A stretch of DNA of 18,568 bases, from contig JAEDEQ010000038.1 in assembly GCA_016293225.1 (NCBI GenBank), forward strand, positions 1-18,568, read 5' to 3'. Position 1 is the stretch's first letter, and every line of letters starts with the position of its first letter. This DNA comes from Clostridiaceae bacterium (GTDB taxonomy: Bacteria; Bacillota; Clostridia; Oscillospirales; Acutalibacteraceae). A program made the position numbers and the translations under genes. Below the pieces are notes generated by a model that saw only the letters and a program-made list of their open reading frames with translations, had not been told where the DNA came from and did not search any database. Positions 6,504 to 13,440 of the stretch are shown here, in pieces.

Positions 6504-7805
6504 ATGGATATCAAACGCGATTTATATTTGAAAAGGCTCATTTCGTATATGTGGGACGGTCAGGTTAAGGTAATCACCGGCATCAGAAGGTGCGGAAAGT
6601 CCTATCTGCTTAGTAATATATTCCGCAGCTACCTGTTGGAGCAAGGGGTAAAGGATGACCGTATTCTATCCTTTGAACTGGATCTTGCAAAGGACATCCG
6701 ATACCGTAATCCCTTAGAGCTTGCAAAGGCAGTTCGTGAAAAAACAGAGGGACAATCGAAGCAATACTATCTGTTTGTTGATGAAATTCAAATGTCCGAT
6801 GAGGTTTTGAATCCATACAACCCTGCGGGCAAAGCCATCACCTTTTACGATGCGCTCAACGACCTGAAATCTCTGCCGAATCTTGATATTTATGTGACCG
6901 GCAGTAACTCCAAAATGTTGTCAAGCGATATCCTCACGGAGTTTCGCGGACGAAGCGATGAAATCCGGGTTCATCCTTTGAGCTTTGCGGAGTATTATGC
7001 TGCCGTCGGCGGTGAAAAAACGGATGCGTTTGAAGACTACGCCTTTTTCGGCGGCATGCCGCTGATTCTGTCAAGACCGGATGACACCACAAAGATGAAC
7101 TATTTGAAATCTCTTTTCTCCGAGGTATACTTAAAAGATATCGTTGAGCGAAAAAAGATAAAGCGCGAGGATATTCTTTCCGCTACGATTGACCTGCTGT
7201 GTTCCTCTGTCGGTTCACTCACGAATCCGAACAACATCGCCAATTCTCTGAACTCAAAGCAGAAGCTTGCGGGAGAAAATACGGTATCCGCCAACACCGT
7301 AAAGGCATATATCGGGCATCTTTCCGACGCATACCTATTCGAGGAATGCCGCCGGTTTGATGTGAAGGGCAAGGACTATTTTGATTATCCCAACAAGTAT
7401 TACTGCGATGATTTGGGGCTTCGCAATGCACGAATCGGCTTCCGCCAGCAGGAAATGACGCACATCATGGAGAACATTATCTACAACGAGCTGCGCATTC
7501 GCGGCTGTGAAGTAGATATCGGTATCGTCTACAGCAGCGAAAAGAACAAGTTCGGTCATCTTGCGCAGGTTGCCCGTGAGATTGACTTTATTGCCACTCG
7601 CGGCAGCAAAAAGACCTATATCCAGTCCGCCTATGCGTTGGAAACCGAGGAGAAAGCAATCGCCGAAAACAAGCCGTTCGGTCTGACCGGTGATTCGTTC
7701 CCCAAGATCATCGTTCGGCATGATATCCGCAAACGCTGGTACGACGACAATGGCGTTTTGAATATCGGAATTATTGATTTCCTGCTGGACGATACGATTG
7801 TATGA
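6504..7805 (+). CDS. AAA_14 / DUF4143 family ATPase
   Basis: This is a 433-residue P-loop ATPase. Walker A is GIRRCGKS (26-33) and Walker B is YLFVDEIQ (89-96), followed by the sensor-like YVTGSNSKM and FRGRSDEIRVHPLSFAEYY, all hallmarks of AAA_14. The C-terminal half matches DUF4143, including YLKDIVERK and a PD-(D/E)xK-like remnant, EIDFIATRGSKKTYIQ. Members are common, patchily distributed genes of unknown role, often linked with mobile or defence loci. The SD GGAGG (6491-6495) supports ATG 6504. Codon choice and base composition look more AT-rich and less uniform than the spoVA and transketolase genes, which hints at horizontal acquisition. It is monocistronic, ending at the terminator at 7819-7859. 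Confidence 0.9.
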   Translation: MDIKRDLYLKRLISYMWDGQVKVITGIRRCGKSYLLSNIFRSYLLEQGVKDDRILSFELDLAKDIRYRNPLELAKAVREKTEGQSKQYYLFVDEIQMSDEVLNPYNPAGKAITFYDALNDLKSLPNLDIYVTGSNSKMLSSDILTEFRGRSDEIRVHPLSFAEYYAAVGGEKTDAFEDYAFFGGMPLILSRPDDTTKMNYLKSLFSEVYLKDIVERKKIKREDILSATIDLLCSSVGSLTNPNNIANSLNSKQKLAGENTVSANTVKAYIGHLSDAYLFEECRRFDVKGKDYFDYPNKYYCDDLGLRNARIGFRQQEMTHIMENIIYNELRIRGCEVDIGIVYSSEKNKFGHLAQVAREIDFIATRGSKKTYIQSAYALETEEKAIAENKPFGLTGDSFPKIIVRHDIRKRWYDDNGVLNIGIIDFLLDDTIV

Positions 7806-7818
7806 ACAGTAATCAAGC

Positions 7819-7859
7819 AAAAGGGGCTGTTCTGAAAACAATTAGCTCAGCCCCTTTTT
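7819..7859 (+). terminator. Terminator of the AAA_14 ATPase gene
   Basis: AAAAGGGGCTG (7819-7829) pairs perfectly with CAGCCCCTTTT (7848-7858), with an 18-base loop and a terminal T-run. The next roughly 190 bases, to 8051, are AT-rich and hold no feature I can support beyond the SD of the following gene. Confidence 0.9.
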
Positions 7860-8051
7860 ACTTTTAATTGTAATTATATTTCTTTGACAGTTGTAAACAG
7901 CACCAGGTTGGTTGAATTATTTCGTTGCTGAAGCTGAAACGGTTATAAAATTTTTTGTTTTTACAAAGTAGCAAAAGTAAAGACAGGGAATAGTATAAAG
8001 CAGGATAATCATCAACAGGCAACCGATTCGATCTTTAACGGAGGTGCTCAA

Positions 8052-9131
8052 ATGAGCTTTCAAAGAAAAATTTTTCTTGCCGCAAACAGTCCGTCGGGCT
8101 TTGTTTCGTTCTTTGATGAACTCTATAACCCTTACCGCAACTGCCGCGCATACATTATCAAGGGCGGTCCGGGAACGGGTAAATCCTCGTTCATGAAAAA
8201 AATTGCCGCAGCCGCCGAGGAAAAGGGACATGAGGTTACGCGCGTTTTTTGCAGCAGCGATCCGCAAAGTCTTGACGGCGTAATGATTCCCTCCCTTTCC
8301 GTCTGCATTGCGGACGGCACGGCTCCGCATGTGCTTGAGCCGAGGTTTCCCGGCGCGGTGGAGAACATAGTAAATCTCGGTGAATTCTGGAACGAAAAGG
8401 AGCTTTTTCAAAAAAGCGATGAGATCCGCTCGCTCAGCCTTGAAAACTCAATCTTTCACCGCCGCTCCTCGCGGTTCCTTTCCGCGGCCGGCGCCCTTTT
8501 TCAGGAGAATGAAAGGCTGCTTGCGCCGTATGTGCTTGAGGATAAGCTTTCGGGCTTTGCGGCGCGGTTTTGCGCAAGGGAAACACCGAAGAAAAAGCAC
8601 GCCGCACCGGGCAAAAAAAGCGTTTGCCTGCTCTCCGGCATAACTCCGCAGGGAATTGTCTTTTTTGATGAGACGGTTAAGGCCTGCGCTTCGCGCGTGA
8701 TAGGCGTTGAGGACGAATACGGCTGCGTCAGCGGCAGGCTGCTTGAGCAGATAGGCGCCTGCGCGGTTAAAAACGGCTACGACGTTATCTTTTGCCGCTG
8801 CCCGATGAAGCCCAAGGAGGACTGCGAGCACCTGATAATTCCCGAGGTATCGCTTGCTCTTGTAACGCTGAAAAGCCTGCACGGCATTGAGCTTTCCGTT
8901 GCGCGCACGGTTCATGCAAGGAGATTTTTGAAGGACGGCGCCGTTTTGCGCTCAAGGCGGCTGCTGCTGAACCGCAATCTTGCCGCCGAGCTTACCGAAA
9001 ACGCGATAGAAATGCTTGCAAAAGCGAAGGCGGTTCACGACGAGCTTGAAAAGCTTTACACCGAAAGCATGGATTTTAAAAAATTGAACAATTTTACGGA
9101 AGAATTCATTTTTTCTCTCCTTGCCGAATAA
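8052..9131 (+). CDS. PRK06851-like duplicated P-loop ATPase
   Basis: This 359-residue soluble protein has an N-terminal nucleotide-binding domain with Walker A GGPGTGKSS (38-46), followed by EVTRVFCSSDPQSLDGVMIP (61-80). The C-terminal half repeats the same plan: SGITPQGIVFF (195-205), then YDVIFCRCPMKPKEDCEHLI (243-262) and IPEVSLAL. The protein is therefore an internal duplication. In the second copy the P-loop position reads GVEDEYGCVSGR (218-229) and lacks GKS/T, so only the first site should bind ATP. PRK06851-type proteins are widespread in spore-forming Firmicutes and have no firmly assigned function. The start is supported by ACGGAGGTG 5' of ATG 8052. The gene may be co-transcribed with the lipoprotein gene downstream, as no terminator with a U-tract intervenes. 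Confidence 0.8.
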   Translation: MSFQRKIFLAANSPSGFVSFFDELYNPYRNCRAYIIKGGPGTGKSSFMKKIAAAAEEKGHEVTRVFCSSDPQSLDGVMIPSLSVCIADGTAPHVLEPRFPGAVENIVNLGEFWNEKELFQKSDEIRSLSLENSIFHRRSSRFLSAAGALFQENERLLAPYVLEDKLSGFAARFCARETPKKKHAAPGKKSVCLLSGITPQGIVFFDETVKACASRVIGVEDEYGCVSGRLLEQIGACAVKNGYDVIFCRCPMKPKEDCEHLIIPEVSLALVTLKSLHGIELSVARTVHARRFLKDGAVLRSRRLLLNRNLAAELTENAIEMLAKAKAVHDELEKLYTESMDFKKLNNFTEEFIFSLLAE

Positions 9132-9142
9132 TACTTTAAAGG

Positions 9143-9249
9143 CCGGGAATACTGATTTGGGAATCCTGATGATTCCCGGGTCTGTCAGCCGCATTATTTA
9201 CCGCGGCTATGAGGGCCATGAAACCGGCGTATTTCCGGAAAAATACCGG
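9143..9249 (+). other. Structured leader upstream of the lipoprotein gene
   Basis: This 107-base stretch contains several hairpins. CCGGGAAT (9143-9150) can pair with ATTCCCGG (9172-9179), or alternatively GGGAATC (9159-9165) pairs with GATTCCC (9171-9177); the two are mutually exclusive. AGCCGC (9187-9192) pairs with GCGGCT (9203-9208). CCGG..TATTT (9224-9234) pairs with AAATACCGG (9241-9249) just before the AAAGGAG SD. None has a terminal U-run. No promoter is obvious, so it may be an intercistronic region of one transcript. Confidence 0.45.
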
Positions 9250-9267
9250 CAAAAGGAGCATATCAAC

Positions 9268-9504
9268 ATGAAAAAGATCGTTTCAATCATTCTTGCCGCC
9301 GTTCTGGCACTCTCGCTTGTCCTGATGACCGGCTGCGGCACAAACGGCGATGTAACTTCAATGCCGTCTGACTCCTCAACAAGTGCCGAATCGAGAACGA
9401 GCACCCTGCCGGGCTCCTCGCAGAGCACCGTTACCGAAAGCAGCTCGAGCACGGCACAAAGCACTTCCGGCGCAGCTGATTCCTCAACAAGCGAACTGCA
9501 GTAA
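9268..9504 (+). CDS. Small Ser/Thr-rich lipoprotein
   Basis: This 78-residue protein starts at ATG 9268, supported by AAAGGAG (9251-9257). Longer in-frame starts overlap the ATPase gene and would bury the signal peptide. It has a classic lipoprotein signal: basic MKK, a hydrophobic run IVSIILAAVLALSLVL and lipobox LMTGC with Cys23. After lipidation, about 55 residues remain, almost entirely Ser, Thr, Ala, Gly, Glu and Gln, with no folded domain. It could be a surface spacer, a decoy, or the remnant of a larger lipoprotein whose functional domain was lost. It follows the P-loop gene by 136 bases of structured RNA and ends before the terminator at 9547-9591. The function is unknown. Confidence 0.75.
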   Translation: MKKIVSIILAAVLALSLVLMTGCGTNGDVTSMPSDSSTSAESRTSTLPGSSQSTVTESSSSTAQSTSGAADSSTSELQ

Positions 9505-9546
9505 GGCGCAAAAGCAAAAGGCAGGGGTCTGTGAAAAAACGGCCAG

Positions 9547-9591
9547 AAAAAATCCGAGATTCACGGTTGAAGTGAGTCTCGGATAATTTTT
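9547..9591. terminator. Bidirectional terminator with 13-bp stem
   Basis: ATCCGAGATTCAC (9552-9564) pairs with GTGAGTCTCGGAT (9572-9584), 13 pairs including one G-U, with a 7-base loop. TTTTT (9587-9591) follows on the plus strand, and six A (9547-9552) give a U-tract on the minus strand. It separates the lipoprotein gene from the convergent toxin-antitoxin-like pair. The remaining bases to 9703 hold nothing firm. Confidence 0.88.
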
Positions 9592-9703
9592 ATGGGTAAA
9601 AGTCTGAAACAAAAAACAAATTTCAGAATACATCGGATATACCACATAAAAAACCGCAAGTCAATGTTGAAAATTTTCGGCTTTATGCGTTTCCTCTTTA
9701 ACG

Positions 9704-10465
9704 TTATAGATTTCCGCCTGATTTGAGGCTGTTCAGAAGATCATTCTTGCTGCTTTGCTTTTTCTTCAAGCTGCCTAAAATACTGTCAACATTCTCGGTT
9801 GTAGTTACGCTGGGATATTCCTGCTGAAATTCGATCAGAGCTTCCTTTGATTTCTTTTCTTCATCAGAAACTGCTTTGTACAGTTGCTCAAAGTTCCCTT
9901 TTTGCATTGTATTTTCAATGAAATTTCTTGAATCGGGCGTCAGTTTATCCCAACTTCCGTAGAGATTTGCTACTGCTGTTTTAATTATATCCATTGTTAT
10001 GGGCGTTCCTCTTTTTTGGTGTTCAGCAAGAATACCGACTATATCAGACAGATCATTTTTATATTTTCTGCCTGCCATAAGCTTCATTGCTATAAGATAT
10101 TCTGCAGAAACAGTACGAACCTGTAAAACATTGGAAAATTCTTTATAGTGTACTGAGTATGTTGAAAGTTTAGGTGTATAAGACGCTGTTTTCATAAAAT
10201 CTGAATTAAGCCAACCATTAGGAAGATTAAACTTGTCACCGACTTTATTGATTGCATCCTTCATTGAAGAGGCGGCGTTGATAATTGCATCAACATCAGT
10301 TGTCATTTCACGGAATCCGTAGTTTGCAAGAATAGCCGCACCGCCGATTAAAATAATTTCAGCAGGCATTCCTTTTCCGGCTGATTTTCTGTATTCCTTA
10401 CCAAGCTCTTTTAAATATAAATCAAGATTTTCTATATTGAAAGTATTTTGATTATCAGTAGACAT
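9704..10465 (-). CDS. Nucleotidyltransferase-like protein (DUF6036/AbiEii-like), putative toxin
   Basis: This 253-residue protein has a minimal-nucleotidyltransferase core: LIGGAAILANYG (39-50), then FREMTTDVDAI (51-61). That gives the GG...R.T.DxD arrangement, with Asp57 and Asp59 as probable metal ligands. AEYLIAMKLMAGRKYKNDLSD further on is the helix typical of DUF6036/AbiEii-type enzymes, and the C-terminus is charged and helical. Such proteins pair with a regulator in type IV-like toxin-antitoxin or abortive-infection systems and may modify tRNA or nucleotides; that activity is inferred from family. It overlaps the upstream XRE gene by 11 bases, so the two are translated from one mRNA. 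The locus is distinctly AT-rich compared with its neighbours, consistent with transfer. Confidence 0.72.
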   Translation of the reverse strand: MSTDNQNTFNIENLDLYLKELGKEYRKSAGKGMPAEIILIGGAAILANYGFREMTTDVDAIINAASSMKDAINKVGDKFNLPNGWLNSDFMKTASYTPKLSTYSVHYKEFSNVLQVRTVSAEYLIAMKLMAGRKYKNDLSDIVGILAEHQKRGTPITMDIIKTAVANLYGSWDKLTPDSRNFIENTMQKGNFEQLYKAVSDEEKKSKEALIEFQQEYPSVTTTENVDSILGSLKKKQSSKNDLLNSLKSGGNL

Positions 10466-11024
10466 TTCTTACTTCACTTTCTATGATGTTAAATCTTAAA
10501 AATTCAGGTATTGCTTCCTTTAGCGCCTGATCTTTTATTTTATCATCATTTGAAACAAATGACGCCGCAACAACACTTGCCGGATACAAGGGTTCGGCGA
10601 GCTTCTGCTTTCTCAAATTGCGATACTCTTCACAGAAAGGCACACCATTAACCCTGCTGATGTAATCAAGCATTGCAAGAAGGTAAAAACATTCTGCGTA
10701 CCACCGGCGGTCATAATAGTCTTGTATTTCATTGTTTTCAAGTGTATCAATGATGAAATCAATATCACCAAGCTCCTTAAGCTTATGACATACATTACTC
10801 TTAAAGAGTTCAAAACTTGTACGCTTGGCAAAGCATGGATCAAGAAGCTTTTCCATTGAAACACCTAAAGCCTTTGAAAGCTTATATACTGTTTCCGCGC
10901 TGCACTTTTTGAGTTCTGCTTTGCCTGATAGAATATCAGAAAGCGTTGTATATGGAATATCACTGTTTTTTGACAAACGGTATTTGGAAATTTTTTTGCT
11001 TTTTATTATTTGATTAAGCATCAT
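10455..11024 (-). CDS. XRE-family regulator, putative antitoxin of the nucleotidyltransferase
   Basis: This 189-residue protein has an N-terminal HTH_XRE domain (about 3-60): ISKYRLSKNSDIPYTTLSDI, followed by the ETVYKLSKALGVSMEKLL pattern of Cro/CI folds. The C-terminal ~120 residues are helical (YDRRWYAECFYLLAMLDYI) and form an accessory domain I do not recognise, which probably binds the partner. Two consecutive ATG codons start the gene; 11024 is the outer one, with a weak purine-rich SD. It overlaps the nucleotidyltransferase gene by 11 bases. The promoter at 11048-11076 carries an inverted repeat inside its spacer, the expected arrangement for autoregulation by this protein. Confidence 0.75.
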   Translation of the reverse strand: MMLNQIIKSKKISKYRLSKNSDIPYTTLSDILSGKAELKKCSAETVYKLSKALGVSMEKLLDPCFAKRTSFELFKSNVCHKLKELGDIDFIIDTLENNEIQDYYDRRWYAECFYLLAMLDYISRVNGVPFCEEYRNLRKQKLAEPLYPASVVAASFVSNDDKIKDQALKEAIPEFLRFNIIESEVRNVY

Positions 11025-11047
11025 TTTTATCGCCTGCCTTCAGTATT

Positions 11048-11076
11048 ATTATAACGGTAAACCGTGATATTGTCAA
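11048..11076 (-). promoter_or_regulatory. Consensus promoter with operator-like palindrome in the spacer
   Basis: On the minus strand, TTGACA (complement of 11071-11076), a 17-base spacer and TATAAT (complement of 11048-11053) match the consensus perfectly. ACGGT and ACCGT, perfect inverted arms with a two-base spacer, occupy 11054-11065, immediately next to the -10 box. Binding there would block RNA polymerase. The leader to ATG 11024 is only about 17 bases. Confidence 0.9.
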
Positions 11077-11226
11077 CGGCGTATCATATATTATTTTTGC
11101 CCTACTTTCAGTTTTTATTTTTTGGATTAAGGAACCCTTTTTGAATATTATATCGGCGTAAATGGGGAAAATGTCCTAAAACACGGCTTGATTTTATTAA
11201 TATTTTGTTATTTTTAATAAACAGCA

Positions 11227-11255
11227 TTGACATGCCGAGGCCTTTTTGGTAGAAT
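11227..11255 (+). promoter_or_regulatory. Sigma-A promoter of the SCP2/aminotransferase/transketolase operon
   Basis: TTGACA (11227-11232), a 17-base spacer and TAGAAT (11250-11255). The roughly 60-base leader ends in AAGGAGGAG before ATG 11323. About 150 bases further upstream are AT-rich and hold nothing else I can support. Confidence 0.85.
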
Positions 11256-11271
11256 ATTTACAATAAAATAA

Positions 11272-11300
11272 GTGTGCCCTGCCATGCCCGGCCGGCGCAC
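11272..11300 (+). promoter_or_regulatory. Leader hairpin of the SCP2/transketolase operon
   Basis: GTGTGCC (11272-11278) pairs with GGCGCAC (11294-11300), seven pairs including one U-G, with a GC-rich 15-base loop. It is in the 5' leader, 10 bases before the SD, and could stabilise the message. It is too small for a known riboswitch. Confidence 0.4.
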
Positions 11301-11322
11301 GGAAATATAAGGAGGAGTTCAT

Positions 11323-12084
11323 ATGACAGATGCAAAAACCTTAGCGTACATCAACCTTTACGGTATTCTCGGCGCTTTGGAAAATCTTTGCGAACTTGAC
11401 GAAGAAGCAAGCAAGCTTGCAAACGTCAAAAAGCCGCTCTCCATCGCATTCAGCGTTAAGAACGGCCCCGACGCAACCATCACTTTTAAAAACGGAAGGT
11501 GCAGAATGGAACAGGGCGTTGCTCCCGGCTGCAATGTTCTTCTTCCCTTCTCATCGTGCGAAAAGTTTAACGGACTTATCGACGGAACCGTTACCCCGAT
11601 TCCCGTCAAGGGCTTCACAAAAATCGGCTTTTTGCTCAACAACTTCACAAAGCTTACCGATATTCTCACAAAATATCTCAGAGCAACCGAAGAAGACCTC
11701 AAGGACGAAAAATTCTTTGAAACCAGCACAAAGCTCATGTTCTATCTGATAACCGTTGCGCTTTCCCAGATTGGAAACAACGATGAAATCGGCCGTTTCT
11801 CCGCAAGCTATATCCCCGACGGCATTATTGAAATGAGCATCAAGGACTCCGTTTCCGCAACTATCAGAGTCAAGGATCATCACCTTGTTACCATCAAGCA
11901 GAAGCCCGAAAGCTATCGCTCAAAGATGGAGTTCGGCTCAATCAGGCTTGCAAGGGATCTCTTTGACGGCAAGGTCAACGCCGTTGCCTGCATCGGCGAG
12001 GGTACCGTAACCATGTCCGGTCTCATTAACATGATTGACAACCTCAACAGAATACTCGACAGAGTTGCGCTTTATTTGGCATAA
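11323..12084 (+). CDS. Double SCP2-like domain protein, copy A
   Basis: This is a 253-residue soluble protein with no signal peptide. It contains two SCP2-like halves. The first (about 38-120) has ATITFKNGRCRME and FNGLIDGTVTPIPVKGF. The second (about 168-253) has ATIRVKDHHLVTI and ARDLFDGKVNAVACIGEG, ending in an amphipathic helix. A helical linker (FFETSTKLMFYLITVALSQ) joins them. SCP2 folds bind lipids or CoA-like ligands in a hydrophobic tunnel, so a carrier or scaffold role is inferred. Copy B at 15358-16161 has the same architecture, including the linker, so they are paralogues. It is the first gene of a five-gene operon, 12 bases before the aminotransferase gene. It may have diverged enough that automated annotation would call it hypothetical. 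Confidence 0.65.
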   Translation: MTDAKTLAYINLYGILGALENLCELDEEASKLANVKKPLSIAFSVKNGPDATITFKNGRCRMEQGVAPGCNVLLPFSSCEKFNGLIDGTVTPIPVKGFTKIGFLLNNFTKLTDILTKYLRATEEDLKDEKFFETSTKLMFYLITVALSQIGNNDEIGRFSASYIPDGIIEMSIKDSVSATIRVKDHHLVTIKQKPESYRSKMEFGSIRLARDLFDGKVNAVACIGEGTVTMSGLINMIDNLNRILDRVALYLA

Positions 12085-12096
12085 GGAGGGTATAAA

Positions 12097-13362
12097 ATGA
12101 ATATTCCGGTTTATGAAAATCATCAGAAAAGCAGAGAGATGTTCCAGAGGGCTACTCATATCATTCCCTCGGGCATCTACGGCCACCTCGGCCCTGCGGA
12201 GGGTCAGTTCATTCCCGTTTCAAACTGGCCTCTCTTTGCCGAAAAAGCAAAGGGCTCCTATATGTGGGACGTTGACGGCAACAAATATATCGACTATATG
12301 TGCGCTTACGGTCCGAACGTTCTCGGCTACTGCGATGAAGACGTTGACGCAGCCGCAATGAAGCAGATAGCCCTCGGCAACTGCACAACAACGCCCGGAA
12401 AGGTTATGCTTGAGTGCGCCGAGGTTCTTGTTGACACCGTAAAAACGGCAGACTGGGCGTTCTTTGCAAAGAACGGCAACGATGCAACTCAGGGCGCCAT
12501 TATGTGCGCAAGAGCCCATACCCACAGGAAAAAAATCATCATGTTCCGCGGCTATTACCACGGCGTTTCACCCTGGTGCATGAAGAAGGACTATCCCGGC
12601 GTTCTTGAAGAGGACGTTTGCAACAACATTGTCATTCCCTGGAACGACATTCCCGCTCTTGAAAGAGTTATTGAGGAAAACAAAAACGAGATTGCCGCTC
12701 TCATCGCGCAGCCGTATGACCACGGCAACTTCTATGATAACTCCTTCCCGGCGGAGGGCTTCTGGAAAAAGGTCAGAGAAATCTGCACCAAAAATGAGAT
12801 TGTCCTCATCATTGACGACGTCCGCGCAGGCTTCCGTCTTGACCTTGCCGGTTCCGACCATTTCTTCGGCTTTGAGGCTGACCTTATCTGCTTCTGCAAG
12901 GCTCTTGCAAACGGCTACAATATGTCCGCAATCTGCGGCAAGGAGTTCCTCAAGAGCGCAATGAGCTCGCTTTCATACACAGGCTCTTATTGGCTTTCGG
13001 CCGTTCCGTTCGCAGCCTGCATTGCCTGCATCAACAAGATGAAGAAGCTCGACACGCCCAAGATGTTCTTTGAAAAGGGAACAAAGCTTACCGAAGGACT
13101 GAGGCTTGCAGGCAAGGAGCACGGCTTTGACCTTGTTGTTTCCGGCGCTCCGGCACTGTTCTATCTCAGAATTGCCAACGACGACAGCATGGTGCTTCAC
13201 CAGGAATGGGTTGCCGAAATGGTCAAGCGCGGAATCTTCCTTGCCAGCCACCACAACCACTTTATTAACGCTTCGCTTTCCGATAAGGATATCAAGCACA
13301 CCATCGAAGTCGGCGAAGAATGCTTCAAGATTCTTGAAAAAAATCATCCGGAGCTTTTCTGA
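12097..13362 (+). CDS. Class III PLP aminotransferase (GSA-aminomutase-like)
   Basis: This 421-residue fold-type I PLP enzyme has the layout of glutamate-1-semialdehyde aminomutase and related class III transaminases. Landmarks are GSYMWDVDGNKYIDYMCAYG (N-terminal strand signature), NGNDATQGAIMCAR (126-139, phosphate-binding region), IIDDVRAGFR (238-247, with Asp240 to the pyridine nitrogen) and FCKALANGY with Lys268 as the Schiff-base lysine. The usual SGTEA is NGNDA and the usual DEV is DDV, so it is not a standard HemL, and no other tetrapyrrole gene is nearby. By context it should aminate a ketone or aldehyde made by the adjacent transketolase. It lies 12 bases after SCP2 copy A with an AAGGAGGG SD. 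The substrate is unknown. Confidence 0.88.
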   Translation: MNIPVYENHQKSREMFQRATHIIPSGIYGHLGPAEGQFIPVSNWPLFAEKAKGSYMWDVDGNKYIDYMCAYGPNVLGYCDEDVDAAAMKQIALGNCTTTPGKVMLECAEVLVDTVKTADWAFFAKNGNDATQGAIMCARAHTHRKKIIMFRGYYHGVSPWCMKKDYPGVLEEDVCNNIVIPWNDIPALERVIEENKNEIAALIAQPYDHGNFYDNSFPAEGFWKKVREICTKNEIVLIIDDVRAGFRLDLAGSDHFFGFEADLICFCKALANGYNMSAICGKEFLKSAMSSLSYTGSYWLSAVPFAACIACINKMKKLDTPKMFFEKGTKLTEGLRLAGKEHGFDLVVSGAPALFYLRIANDDSMVLHQEWVAEMVKRGIFLASHHNHFINASLSDKDIKHTIEVGEECFKILEKNHPELF

Positions 13363-13376
13363 GCCCGGTTAACTGA

Positions 13377-13409
13377 GAGCTTTCGGGGCGCCGGTCGGCT
13401 CGAAAGCTC
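13377..13409 (+). promoter_or_regulatory. Intercistronic hairpin between aminotransferase and transketolase genes
   Basis: GAGCTTTCG (13377-13385) pairs perfectly with CGAAAGCTC (13401-13409), extended inward by two pairs (one G-U), with an 11-base loop. No U-tract follows, only AACATAATAATTT, so it is not a typical terminator. It may be an RNA-processing or stability element that sets different expression for the two halves of the operon. Confidence 0.6.
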
Positions 13410-13440
13410 AACATAATAATTTAAAACGGAGGAGAAAACT

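Noticed and set aside
7884..8009. Promoter for the P-loop gene at 8052
   Set aside because: TTGACA is present at 7884-7889, but no -10 lies 16-18 bases downstream. TATAAA at 7994 has no suitable -35.
9121..9267. Upstream in-frame start for the lipoprotein
   Set aside because: It overlaps the ATPase gene end and would bury the signal peptide. ATG 9268 has a good SD and a classic MKK start.
9644..9687. Second terminator for the nucleotidyltransferase gene
   Set aside because: The arms CATAAA..ACCG and CGGCTTTATG pair only with bulges. The 13-bp stem at 9552-9584 is far better.
12097..13362. HemL of tetrapyrrole synthesis
   Set aside because: No other heme gene is nearby and the cofactor motifs deviate. 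Context favours another substrate.
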